Part shown: piece after piece, positions 34,166 to 42,810 of the stretch
Numbering within the stretch: position 1 is the stretch's first letter
Layout: each line of letters begins with the position of its first letter
From: Bog-756 sp963699345
GTDB lineage: Bacteria > Actinomycetota > Acidimicrobiia > Acidimicrobiales > RAAP-2
Assembly (NCBI GenBank): GCA_963699345.1
Contig: CAVOTL010000001.1
Location: 248,001-312,000, forward strand
Length of the DNA: 64,000 nucleotides
Reading direction: 5' to 3'
The notes under the pieces: generated by a model
The model's input: the letters and a program-made list of their open reading frames with translations, nothing else
Database searches by the model: none
What the model was told of the DNA's origin: nothing
Translations under genes and position numbers: made by a program

Positions 34166-35599
34166 GTGAGCACCACCAGTCTGTCGAACTTCATCGGCGG
34201 TTCGTACGTCGGGCCGAAGTCCGGCAACTCGTCGACGCTGCTCGACCCGAGCACGGGGGAACCCAACTTCGAGGCGCCCGTGTCGGGCGCCGAGGACGTC
34301 GACGCCGCCATGGCCTCGGCCGCCGACGCCTTCCCGGGGTGGCGCGACGCCACGCCGTCGGAGCGCAGCCTCGCCCTGTTCCGCATCGCCGACGCCATCG
34401 AGGCCCGGGCCGAGGAACTCGTGGCCGTCGAGAGTGCCAACACCGGCAAGCCGCTGGCCGTCACCCTGGCGGAGGAGATCCCCCCGATGGTGGACCAGAT
34501 CCGCTTCTTCGCCGGAGCGGCCCGCCATCTCGAGGGCAAGTCCGCCGGGGAGTACATGGCCGACCACACGTCGATGATCCGACGCGAGCCCATCGGGGTG
34601 TGCGCCGCCGTCACCCCCTGGAACTACCCGGCGATGATGGCCGTGTGGAAGTGGGCGCCGGCCATCGCCGCCGGCAACGCCATGGTGCTGAAGCCCTCGG
34701 ACACCACGCCGGCCTCGACACTGCTGATGGCCGAGATCCTCTCCGAGCACCTGCCCGACGGTGTCTTCAACGTCGTCTGTGGCGACCGCGACACCGGTCG
34801 CCTGCTCGTCGAGCACCCCACCCCGGCCATGGTCTCGATCACGGGCAGCGTGCGCGCCGGCATGCAGGTGGCCGAGGCCGCCTCCCACGACGTCAAGCGG
34901 GTCCACCTCGAACTCGGTGGGAAGGCTCCCGTCGTCGTGTTCGACGACGCCGACCTCGAGGCCGCCGCCGAGGGCATCGCCGTCGCCGGATACTTCAACG
35001 CCGGCCAGGACTGCACGGCGGCCACCCGGGTACTGGCCGCACCGGGCATCTACGACGACTTCGTGTCGGCGCTGGTCGAGCAGGCCCGGGCCCAGACGGT
35101 GGGCGGCACCGACGTGGCCGACGCCGACTACGGGCCGCTCAACAGCGCCGCCCAGCTCGAGCGGCTCGGCGGGTTCTTCGAGCGTCTGCCCAGCCACGCC
35201 GAGGTCGTGACCGGCGGCACGCCGGTGGGCGAGCGGGGCTACTGCTTCGCTCCGTCGGTCATCGCCGGCCTCCACCAGGACGACGAGGCCATCCAACAGG
35301 AGCTCTTCGGCCCGGCCATCACCGTCCAGCGCTTCAGCGACGAGGACGAGGCCATCGCCTGGGCCAACGGCGTCCAGTACGGGCTCGCCTCGAGTGTCTG
35401 GACGCAGAACCACGGGCGGGCCATGCGCATGGCCAAGGCGCTCGACTTCGGCTGCGTCTGGATCAACACGCACATCCCGATCGTCGCCGAGATGCCCCAC
35501 GGCGGCTTCAAGCACTCGGGCTACGGCAAGGACCTGTCGTCCTACGGCTTCGAGGACTACACCCGCATCAAGCACGTCATGAGCTACATCGGAGGTTGA
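34166..35599 (+). CDS. gamma-aminobutyraldehyde dehydrogenase-like aldehyde dehydrogenase
   Basis: 477 residues. NAD site TPWNYPAMMAVWKWAPAIAAG, catalytic Glu in VHLELGGKAPVVVF, catalytic Cys in FNAGQDCTAATRVL, and the C-terminal EMPHGGFKHSGYGKDLS. The last motif and overall register fit the PatD/PuuC branch acting on 4-aminobutyraldehyde. It would convert the aldehyde made by the aminotransferase or oxidase into GABA or the equivalent acid. GTG 34166 has GGGGAGGG upstream and is preferred to the longer frame from 34073. A perfect hairpin follows the gene. Confidence 0.85.
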   Translation: MSTTSLSNFIGGSYVGPKSGNSSTLLDPSTGEPNFEAPVSGAEDVDAAMASAADAFPGWRDATPSERSLALFRIADAIEARAEELVAVESANTGKPLAVTLAEEIPPMVDQIRFFAGAARHLEGKSAGEYMADHTSMIRREPIGVCAAVTPWNYPAMMAVWKWAPAIAAGNAMVLKPSDTTPASTLLMAEILSEHLPDGVFNVVCGDRDTGRLLVEHPTPAMVSITGSVRAGMQVAEAASHDVKRVHLELGGKAPVVVFDDADLEAAAEGIAVAGYFNAGQDCTAATRVLAAPGIYDDFVSALVEQARAQTVGGTDVADADYGPLNSAAQLERLGGFFERLPSHAEVVTGGTPVGERGYCFAPSVIAGLHQDDEAIQQELFGPAITVQRFSDEDEAIAWANGVQYGLASSVWTQNHGRAMRMAKALDFGCVWINTHIPIVAEMPHGGFKHSGYGKDLSSYGFEDYTRIKHVMSYIGG

Positions 35600-35611
35600 C
35601 GTGATGACGGA

Positions 35612-35639
35612 CCGCCCGTCGGGGACACCCGACGGGCGG
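35612..35639 (+). terminator. 12-bp perfect hairpin after the aldehyde dehydrogenase gene
   Basis: CCGCCCGTCGGG (35612-35623), loop GACA, CCCGACGGGCGG (35628-35639). There is no T-tract; it may end transcription or stabilise the mRNA 3' end before the permease gene. Confidence 0.6.
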
Positions 35640-35741
35640 GGGAGTACCGCAGTGCACGCAGGACCACCGGGGGGACTGGTGGGCAGGGCCCGGTAGGGGA
35701 TCCAACGGCAGAACGCCACGCACAAGGGGAGAACACAACGC

Positions 35742-37256
35742 ATGAGTACGGATACCGTCGACAGCACCGGTAAGCCACCCGAGGTACCCGGTCCCTTCGG
35801 GGCACCGGTCCCGTCCGAGGAAGCGGGTGCGACCCTGCGGGCCGACACCCTTAACCTCTTCGACTCCACGGTCGTGGCCGTGTCGTCGGTCGCCCCGGCC
35901 TACACCCTGGCCGCCACCATGGCCGTCCTGTTCACGACGGTCGGCGTCGCCTACGCCGGGCCGGCGGTCATCTGGATCAGCTTCGTCCCGGTCCTCTTCA
36001 TCGCCATCGCCTACTTCCAGCTGAACCGGAAGGACCCGGACTGCGGGGCCTCCTACTCGTGGCTGTCCAAGCTCGTCTCGCCCTACGTCGGCTGGTTCAA
36101 CGGCTGGGTGCAGGTGGCCACCAGTGTCATCTTCTGCATCTCGGCCCCGCTCGTCGCCGGTGCCTACACCCTGCAGTTCGCCCAGGAGCGGAACTGGATC
36201 TCGGCCACGACGGCCAACGACCTCGGCTACCAGGCCATCGTGGCCGGCATCTGGTTGGCGCTCATCACGTTCATCTGCATCTGGGGCATCCGCTGGACGA
36301 CCAACTTCCAGTGGGTGCTGCTGATCATCGAGTACGTGGCCGTGATCGGCTTCTCGATCTGGGGGATCATCAAGGTGGCGGTCAGCCACCCGGCCGGATC
36401 CCAGGGATTCCACTTCTCGTGGCTCAACCCGTTCTCCATCGGCAGCTTCGCGGCCTTGTCGGCCGGCCTGGTGCTGGGCGTCTTCTTCTACTGGGGCTGG
36501 GACACCGCCACCAACCTGAACGAGGAGTCCAAGAACGCCACCAAGACCCCGGGACACGCCGGCATCATCGCCATGTTCCTGCTGCTCCTGGTGTTCAGCA
36601 TCAACATCATCGCCGCGCAGATGTTGCTGCCCGAGAAGGCCTGGACCACCCACTCGTCGACCATCCTGCTCTACTTCGCCCAGCGGGCGGCGGGCAGCTG
36701 GGCCGGGTACGTGATGTTGATCGCCGTGCTCTCCTCGACGGTGGCGACCACGCAGACCACCCTTCTGCCGGCGGCCCGCATCACCCTGTCGATGGCGCGG
36801 GACCGGGTGTTCCCGAGCGTGTTCGCCACCATCCAGGGCAAGCTCAAGACCCCCGCGGTGGGAACCCTGATCCTCGCCTTCATCGCCCTGTTCGGGATCC
36901 TCCTGGCGACCCAGGTCGCCTCGATCGACACCCTCCTCAACAACCTGATCCTGAGCATCGGCGTGCTCATCGCCTTCTACTACGGGGCCACCGGGGTCAC
37001 CTGTGCGTGGGCGTACCGGAAGGTCGCCTTCCAGTCGACCAGGTTCTTCTTCACCGGCATCCTGCTCCCGCTGGTGGGAGGCGTCGTCCTCCTGCTCGTG
37101 ATGGCCGATGTGATCAAGACCGGCGGGTGGAGCGGTTCCTACGCCGACATCATCGCCCTGCTCATGGGCATCCCGCTCGTGCTCCTCGCCCGGTTCACGA
37201 CCAAGGGAGACTTCTTCAAGGTCAAGCCGATCGCCTACACGGAGATCGGCGAGTAG
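35742..37256 (+). CDS. APC-family amino acid/amine permease
   Basis: 504 residues with twelve membrane helices. LFDSTVVAVSSVAPAYTLAATMAVLF is the TM1 substrate region, and FFYWGWDTATNLNEESKNATKTPG is the loop and TM6 region of the amino acid-polyamine-organocation superfamily. Location between the aminobutyraldehyde and alanine dehydrogenase genes suggests import of the amine or amino acid degraded by the cluster. A Shine-Dalgarno-like AAGGGGAG is 9 nt upstream of ATG 35742. Confidence 0.85.
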   Translation: MSTDTVDSTGKPPEVPGPFGAPVPSEEAGATLRADTLNLFDSTVVAVSSVAPAYTLAATMAVLFTTVGVAYAGPAVIWISFVPVLFIAIAYFQLNRKDPDCGASYSWLSKLVSPYVGWFNGWVQVATSVIFCISAPLVAGAYTLQFAQERNWISATTANDLGYQAIVAGIWLALITFICIWGIRWTTNFQWVLLIIEYVAVIGFSIWGIIKVAVSHPAGSQGFHFSWLNPFSIGSFAALSAGLVLGVFFYWGWDTATNLNEESKNATKTPGHAGIIAMFLLLLVFSINIIAAQMLLPEKAWTTHSSTILLYFAQRAAGSWAGYVMLIAVLSSTVATTQTTLLPAARITLSMARDRVFPSVFATIQGKLKTPAVGTLILAFIALFGILLATQVASIDTLLNNLILSIGVLIAFYYGATGVTCAWAYRKVAFQSTRFFFTGILLPLVGGVVLLLVMADVIKTGGWSGSYADIIALLMGIPLVLLARFTTKGDFFKVKPIAYTEIGE

Positions 37257-37340
37257 CACCGGTGTCCGGCCGGTGGTCGCTCCGTTCCGGGGTCGGCCGC
37301 CGGCCGGTGCCGCGCCCGCAGCCCGGACGGGGTGCGGTCC

Positions 37341-37376
37341 GCAGTACCCAGAACCAACCGTGCAGTACCGAGCAGT
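37341..37376 (+). repeat. GCAGTACC direct repeats upstream of ald
   Basis: GCAGTACC occurs at 37341-37348 and 37362-37369, 21 bp apart, and GCAGT recurs at 37372. The same GCAGT core is present in the candidate Lrp sites at 33972 and 34026, so these could be further regulator sites. Confidence 0.3.
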
Positions 37377-37388
37377 GAGGTCGAACCA

Positions 37389-38510
37389 GTGATTGTCGGT
37401 GTCCCCAAAGAAGTGAAGGCAGACGAGTACCGGGTGGCCATCACCCCGGCGGGGGTGCGCGAGCTGACCGCCGCGGGCCACACCGTCTTCGTGGAGAAGG
37501 AGGCCGGCGTCGGCTCGTCGATTCCTGACGAGGACTTCGTCGCCACGGGTGCGCAGATCCTCGACGACCCCGACGACATCTGGTCCGCCTCCGACATGAT
37601 CCTCGGCGTCAAGGAGCCGGTCGCCGTGGAGTACCCGCGACTCGGCGCCCGCCAGGACCAGGTCCTCTTCACCTATCTGCACCTCGCCGCCTCGCGCCCG
37701 TGCACCGACGCCCTGATCGCGGGGGGCAACACCGCGATCGCCTACGAGACCGTGCGCCTCGCCGACAACTCGCTGCCCCTGCTCACCCCGATGAGCGAGG
37801 TGGCCGGTCGCATGGCCCCGCTGATGGGGGCCCACCACCTGATGCGCCCCGGGGGCGGGCGGGGCACCCTCGTCTGCGGTGTGCCCGGTGTCCGGTGCGC
37901 CAAGATCGTGATCCTCGGGGCGGGCGTCGCCGGCATGGCCGCCGCCACGCTCGCGGTGGGCATGCACGCCGAGGTGTACATCCTCGACCGCAACCTCGAG
38001 CGCCTGCGCCAGGTCGACCACCACTTCCGCGGCGGCCTCGAGACGGTCGCCTCCTCCACCCACGCCATCGAGGAGGTCTGCATCGACGCCGACATCGTGA
38101 TCGGTGCCGTCCTGGTGGTGGGGGCCAAGGCCCCGAAGCTCATCAACGACGACCTCGTCGCCAAGATGCGCGACGGATCGGTGCTCGTCGACATCTCCGT
38201 CGACCAGGGCGGCTGCTTCGAGTCCACCCGGCCCACCACCCACTCCGACCCGACGTTCGAGGTCAACGGCTCGCTCTTCTACTGCGTGGCCAACATGCCC
38301 GGCGCCGTGCCCCACTCGTCCACCCATGCCCTGGTCAACGCCACGTTGCCGTACGTCCTGAACATCGCCAACCACGGTTGGAAGGACGCCGTGTCCGAGG
38401 ATCCCGCCCTCGCCGAAGGGGTGAACGTGGTGAACGGCACTGTCGTCTACGAGCCGGTCGCCGAAGCCCACGGCATCGACTACCGACCGCTGTCGAAGTT
38501 CATCTCCTGA
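37389..38510 (+). CDS. ald: alanine dehydrogenase
   Basis: 373 residues, the standard Ald length. IVGVPKEVKADEYRVAITPAGV at the start, TYLHLAAS with the catalytic His, MSEVAGRMAPLMGAHHLMRP, and the Rossmann loop VILGAGVAGMAAATLAVGM. It reversibly deaminates L-alanine to pyruvate and ammonia with NAD+. In this cluster it would recycle the alanine produced by the pyruvate-dependent aminotransferase. GTG 37389 is chosen from the family start 'M.VGVPKE'; GAGGT lies upstream. Direct repeats precede it. Confidence 0.92.
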   Translation: MIVGVPKEVKADEYRVAITPAGVRELTAAGHTVFVEKEAGVGSSIPDEDFVATGAQILDDPDDIWSASDMILGVKEPVAVEYPRLGARQDQVLFTYLHLAASRPCTDALIAGGNTAIAYETVRLADNSLPLLTPMSEVAGRMAPLMGAHHLMRPGGGRGTLVCGVPGVRCAKIVILGAGVAGMAAATLAVGMHAEVYILDRNLERLRQVDHHFRGGLETVASSTHAIEEVCIDADIVIGAVLVVGAKAPKLINDDLVAKMRDGSVLVDISVDQGGCFESTRPTTHSDPTFEVNGSLFYCVANMPGAVPHSSTHALVNATLPYVLNIANHGWKDAVSEDPALAEGVNVVNGTVVYEPVAEAHGIDYRPLSKFIS

Positions 38511-39280
38511 TCCGGCGTCGAGCCGTCCACTCCGTCATCGCCGTGTCGCGCCCCCGGTCGACGAACGTCGCGCGCCGCCACCGTCCCGGGTCCCAGCGGA
38601 CCGTGGGCGATGTGGTCGGGCAGCCCCGTGCCCTCGGCCAGGTCGGGTGCCGGCACCGGATCGAGGCGGACGGTGCGCAGCGGGACCTCGCCGGCCCACA
38701 CGTCGAGGGACAGGTCCTCCTCCTCGTCGTCGGGAGGTCCGGCACTGACCTTGACGGAGGCCTCGTCGAGGGCGAGGCGCAGCACGCTCGTCCGCTGCAG
38801 CTCCTTCACCGACGGGTCCCGGGCGTAGCCCCACTGACCGGGCACGACGTGCTCGCTGATGGATTCGAGGGCGGCCAGCTTCTCGGCGGGATCGTCGACG
38901 AGGGCGGGCAGCCCGTAGACCATGGCGCAGCGGTAGTTGACGGAGTGGTTGAAGACGGAGCGGGCCAGCACCAGGCCGTCGACGAGGGTCACGGTGACGC
39001 AGACCGGGGTCGGCCCCGTCGCCGTGCGCAGGCTGGCGCTGGCCACCGATCCGTGCACGTAGAGATGGTCACCCCGGCGGGCGTAGGTGGTGGGGACGAC
39101 CATCGGCCAGCCCTTCACCTCGAGGCCCAGGTGGCAGACGAATCCGGCGTCGAGGACGGCGTCGAGATCGGACCGCCGGTGCGAGCCCTGCTCGGGCAGT
39201 CGGCGCAGGCGCACCCGGTCCGACGCCGGACCGCCTCGGTCCCCGTCGGCCCCGCCGCGCTGGTCCCCGTCGTCAGCCAT
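38480..39280 (-). CDS. pyridoxamine 5'-phosphate oxidase-family FMN-binding protein
   Basis: About 266 residues as read. The split-barrel is visible: LDAVLDAGFVCHLGLEVKGWPMVVPTTYARRGDHLYVHGS, then CVTVTLVDGLVLARSVFNHSVNYRCAMVYG, and a WGYAR...LQRTSVLRLALDEASVK end. Such proteins bind FMN or F420 and reduce small molecules. The last 30 codons overlap the end of ald by 31 bp on the opposite strand; an alternative frame ends at 38500, so a one-base error near 38570 is possible. ATG 39280 starts a Gly/Asp/Arg-rich N-terminal extension. Confidence 0.7.
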   Translation of the reverse strand: MADDGDQRGGADGDRGGPASDRVRLRRLPEQGSHRRSDLDAVLDAGFVCHLGLEVKGWPMVVPTTYARRGDHLYVHGSVASASLRTATGPTPVCVTVTLVDGLVLARSVFNHSVNYRCAMVYGLPALVDDPAEKLAALESISEHVVPGQWGYARDPSVKELQRTSVLRLALDEASVKVSAGPPDDEEEDLSLDVWAGEVPLRTVRLDPVPAPDLAEGTGLPDHIAHGPLGPGTVAARDVRRPGARHGDDGVDGSTPDQEMNFDSGR

Positions 39281-39426
39281 GGGACGATTGTTGCACGCCA
39301 CCGTTCGCCGGCCCGCCGCCCGGCCCGGCCCACCCCGGTCGCCTCGGCGGGGGCCCGGACCACCGCCACCGTTCGAACCACCCGTCACTACGAGGGGGAG
39401 CCCCGCTCCCCGAGGAGCGTCACCCC

Positions 39427-40917
39427 GTGAAGCAGATCGGATCATCCCTGGAGGGCGCCGCCGCCCGCACCGCCCCCGTCTTCGACCCGGCCACGGGTGC
39501 CCGCACCGCGGAGGTCGTGCTGGCCACTACCAAGGACGTGGACCATGTCGTCGAGACGGCCGCCGCCGCCTTCGACTCCTGGCGCGACACGTCCCTCACG
39601 GCCCGCACCCGGATCCTCTTCGCCTTCCGCGAACTCGCCGACCGCCACCGCGACGACCTCGCCGCGGCCATCACCGCCGAACACGGCAAGGTGTTGGAGG
39701 ACGCCCGGGGCGAGGTGGCCCGTGGCATCGAGGTCATCGAGTTCGCCTGCGGCATCCCCCACCTCTTGAAGGGGGAGTTCAGCGAGGACGTCTCCACCGG
39801 GGTCGACGCCTCGTCCATCCGTCAACCGCTCGGTGTGGTGGCCGGCATCACCCCGTTCAACTTCCCGGTCATGGTGCCCATGTGGATGTATCCGGTGGCG
39901 ATCGCCTGCGGCAACACGTTCGTCCTGAAGCCGTCCGAGCGGGATCCGTCCCCCTCGGAACGGGTGGCCGACCTGTGGCGTGACGCGGGGCTGCCCGACG
40001 GGGTGTTCAACGTGGTCCACGGGGACGCCGAGGCCGTCAACGCGCTGCTCGACCACCCGAAGGTCGCCGCCGTCTCCTTCGTCGGCTCGACCCCGATCGC
40101 CCGGCACGTCTTCGAGCGCGGCCACGCCTCGGCCAAGCGCGTCCAGGCCCTCGGAGGGGCGAAGAACCACGCCGTCGTCCTGCCCGATGCCGACCTGGCG
40201 TCCACCGCCGACGCCCTGATCGGAGCCGGGTACGGCTCGGCGGGGGAGCGGTGCATGGCCATCAGCGCGGTGGTCGTGGTGGGCGACGCCAACCCCCTGG
40301 TGGAGGCGGTGGCCGACCGGGCCCGGGCCCTGCGCACCGGTCCCGGCTCCGACCCGACCTCGGACATGGGCCCCCTGATCACCGGGGCCCACCGGGACCG
40401 GGTGGCCGGCTACGTCGACTCCGCCCTGGCCGACGGGGCCGAGGTGGTCGTCGACGGACGGGGCGTCTCGGTGCCGGGTGGTGAGGACGGGTTCTTCTTC
40501 GGACCGACCCTGGTCGACCGCGTCACCCCGGACATGGATGTGTACCGGGACGAGATCTTCGGCCCGGTGCTGTCGGTGCTGCGGGTGGACACCCTGGACG
40601 AGGCCATCGACCTGGTCAACGCCAATCCGTACGGCAACGGCACCGCCATCTTCACCCGGGACGGCCGCTCCGCCCGTCGGTTCCGCCGTGACGTGTCGGT
40701 GGGCATGGTGGGCATCAACGTGGCCATCCCCGTGCCGATGGCGTACTACTCGTTCGGCGGCTGGAAGCAGTCCCTGTTCGGTGACGCCCACGTCCACGGC
40801 ATGGAAGGTGTCCGGTTCAACACCCGCCTGAAGTCCGTCACCACCCGGTGGCCCGACGCCGACACGACCGGGACGGCCGCCAACTCGCTGCACTTCCCCT
40901 CCGGCGACAAGCGCTGA
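39427..40917 (+). CDS. mmsA: CoA-acylating methylmalonate-semialdehyde dehydrogenase
   Basis: 496 residues. TPFNFPVMVPMWMYPVAIACGN is the MMSDH-specific NAD/CoA site, ALGGAKNHAVVLPDADL replaces the usual ELGGK (no general-base Glu, as needed for CoA acylation), and GSAGERCMAISAVVVVG holds the catalytic Cys. It converts methylmalonate semialdehyde to propionyl-CoA, or malonate semialdehyde to acetyl-CoA, in valine, beta-alanine or inositol catabolism. The position after the aminotransferase/ald cluster suggests beta-amino-acid breakdown. GTG 39427 follows GAGGAG. Confidence 0.92.
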   Translation: MKQIGSSLEGAAARTAPVFDPATGARTAEVVLATTKDVDHVVETAAAAFDSWRDTSLTARTRILFAFRELADRHRDDLAAAITAEHGKVLEDARGEVARGIEVIEFACGIPHLLKGEFSEDVSTGVDASSIRQPLGVVAGITPFNFPVMVPMWMYPVAIACGNTFVLKPSERDPSPSERVADLWRDAGLPDGVFNVVHGDAEAVNALLDHPKVAAVSFVGSTPIARHVFERGHASAKRVQALGGAKNHAVVLPDADLASTADALIGAGYGSAGERCMAISAVVVVGDANPLVEAVADRARALRTGPGSDPTSDMGPLITGAHRDRVAGYVDSALADGAEVVVDGRGVSVPGGEDGFFFGPTLVDRVTPDMDVYRDEIFGPVLSVLRVDTLDEAIDLVNANPYGNGTAIFTRDGRSARRFRRDVSVGMVGINVAIPVPMAYYSFGGWKQSLFGDAHVHGMEGVRFNTRLKSVTTRWPDADTTGTAANSLHFPSGDKR

Positions 40918-40994
40918 GGCGGATCGGGCCGGGCTCGCAGTAGCGTCCGGTGGTGGTGCCGGGCCCGCCCGGGCCGCGGTGTCGGGGAGGTCCG

Positions 40995-41807
40995 ATGGAC
41001 ATCGACAGCGGTGGCGTCAGCATCCACGTGGAGGTGGCCGGCGAGGGTCGGCCGGTCCTGCTGCTGCACGGCTTTCCCGACTCCGGCGCCTGCTGGCGCC
41101 ACCAGGTGCCCGCCCTGGTCGCCGCCGGGTACCGCGTGATCGTCCCCGACCTGCGGGGATTCGGCGACTCGGACGCCCCCGACGGCGTCGACGAGTACTC
41201 CATCCTGCATGCCGTCGGTGACGTGGTGGCCGTACTCGACCACCTCGGCGTGGAGCGGTCCCACGTGGTGGGCCACGACTTCGGGGCGGCCACCGCCTGG
41301 GCCATGGCCGCCTTCCTGCCCGACCGCGTCGACCACCTGGTCGCCCTGTCGGTGGGTCAGGCCAGCGCCTTCCGCTCGGTCGGTGTGTCCCAGATGGAGA
41401 AGTCCTGGTACATGTTCTTCTTCCAGTTCCCCGGCGTGGGCGAGCAGTGGCTGGCCGCCGACGACTGGGCCAACTTCCGGGCCTGGAGCCGCCATCCGGA
41501 CGCCGATGCCGTCATCGCCCGGTGGGAGGCGACCGGGACCCTGACGGCCGCCCTCAACTGGTACCGGGCCAACATCCCGCCCGACGGGTTCGTCGCCCCG
41601 CCGCTCGAACTGCCCCCGGTGGCGGCGCCGACGATGGGGGTCTGGAGCAGTGGCGACTTCGCGCTCACCGAGGCCCAGATGGTGGGCTCGGCCGACTACG
41701 TGTCGGGCCCCTGGCGCTACGAGCGGGTCGAGGGCCCCGGGCACTGGCTGCAGCTCGAGGCACCCGAGGTGGTGAACCGCCTGCTGGTCGACTTCCTGGC
41801 GACCTGA
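40995..41807 (+). CDS. alpha/beta hydrolase, epoxide hydrolase-like
   Basis: 270 residues. Oxyanion region LLHGFPDSGACWRHQ, nucleophile elbow VVGHDFGAATAWAMA in which the nucleophile is Asp, and the catalytic His in VEGPGHWLQLEAPE. An Asp nucleophile is the rule in epoxide hydrolases and haloalkane dehalogenases, and the HGFP oxyanion motif favours epoxide hydrolase. ATG 40995 has GGGAGG five bases upstream; a TAGCGT hexamer at 40941 could drive a leader of about 40 nt. Confidence 0.8.
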   Translation: MDIDSGGVSIHVEVAGEGRPVLLLHGFPDSGACWRHQVPALVAAGYRVIVPDLRGFGDSDAPDGVDEYSILHAVGDVVAVLDHLGVERSHVVGHDFGAATAWAMAAFLPDRVDHLVALSVGQASAFRSVGVSQMEKSWYMFFFQFPGVGEQWLAADDWANFRAWSRHPDADAVIARWEATGTLTAALNWYRANIPPDGFVAPPLELPPVAAPTMGVWSSGDFALTEAQMVGSADYVSGPWRYERVEGPGHWLQLEAPEVVNRLLVDFLAT

Positions 41808-41860
41808 CCCGGTCGCCGAGTGCGACCATCGGCGCGGCGACGCCCGGTAGCCTCGTCGGG

Positions 41861-42810
41861 GTGACCTCCGTGGCCCGGCCCTCCCCCCGTTCGGCCACCG
41901 TCGACATCGCGGGACCGGTCCACTACGTCGACTACGGGGGACCGGCCGACGCCCCGTTGGTGGTCGCGGTCCACGGCCTCAGCGGGTCCCACCTCAACTG
42001 GTCCGCACTGGCTCCGCTCCTGGTCGGCCACACCCGGCTCCTGGCAGTCGACCTGGTCGGGCACGGGCGGACCCCGGCCGCCGGGCGCGTCCCCGACGTG
42101 GCCGGCCATGTCGACCTGGTCACCGGCTTCCTCGGACAGGTGGTGGACCGACCGGTGGTGCTGATGGGCAACTCGCTCGGGGGCCTGGTGTCCGCCCTGG
42201 TGGCGTCCGCCGCCCCCGACCGGGTGTCCGGGCTGATCCTGGTGGACCCGGCGCTGCCCACCGAGCGACTGGGGCTCGTCCCCCGCGGGTGCTGGCCAAC
42301 TTCGCCATCTGCTCGGTGCCGGGGCTGGGGGAGCGGTTCCTCGACGCCCGTCGCAGCCGCACCACGGCCGAGCGCACCGTGCGCCGGGTGCTGGCCGCCA
42401 CGTGCGTCGACCCCGCCCGGGTCCCCGAGGACGTGGTGGCCGCGCACATCGCCCTGGCCGACGACGTGGACCGGGAGGCGGCGGTCCGCGCCTACCTGGC
42501 CTCGACCCGGTCGCTGGCCGGGCTCCTGGCCCGCCCGGGGCCCACGGTGGCCGCGCTGGACGCGCTCACGATCCCCGTGCTCCACCTGCACGGCGCCCGT
42601 GACCCGCTGATCCCGCTCGCCGCCGCCCGGCGCATGGCCGCCGGACGGACCGACTGGCACCTCGAGATCGCCCGGGACATCGGGCACGCCCCGATGCTGG
42701 AGGCGCCGGTGTGGACGGCGCTGCGCATCGACGAGTGGCGGGCCGCCGGGGGCGCCACGGCCTTCGCCCGGGCGGGCGGGGCGGACGACCCGGCGGGCGC
42801 CCTCAGTTGA
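41861..42810 (+). CDS. alpha/beta hydrolase with Ser nucleophile, one-base frameshift
   Basis: About 315 residues when corrected. VHGLSGSHLNWSALAPLL, the elbow LMGNSLGGLVSALVA with Ser, LHLHGARDPLIP with the acid, and RDIGHAPMLEAP with the His complete the triad. The frame changes near 42286 (LVPR then RVLANFAICSVPGLGERF). GTG 41861 lies 7 nt after a TAGCCT hexamer and lacks a ribosome site. It overlaps the convergent acyl-CoA ligase gene by 8 bp. Esterase or lactonase activity is likely; the substrate is unknown. Confidence 0.75.

Noticed and set aside
38480..38510. Overlap of the FMN-protein gene with the end of ald as a regulatory antisense overlap
   Set aside because: The C-terminal 30 codons of the FMN-protein frame do not look conserved; a one-base error near 38570 is the simpler explanation.
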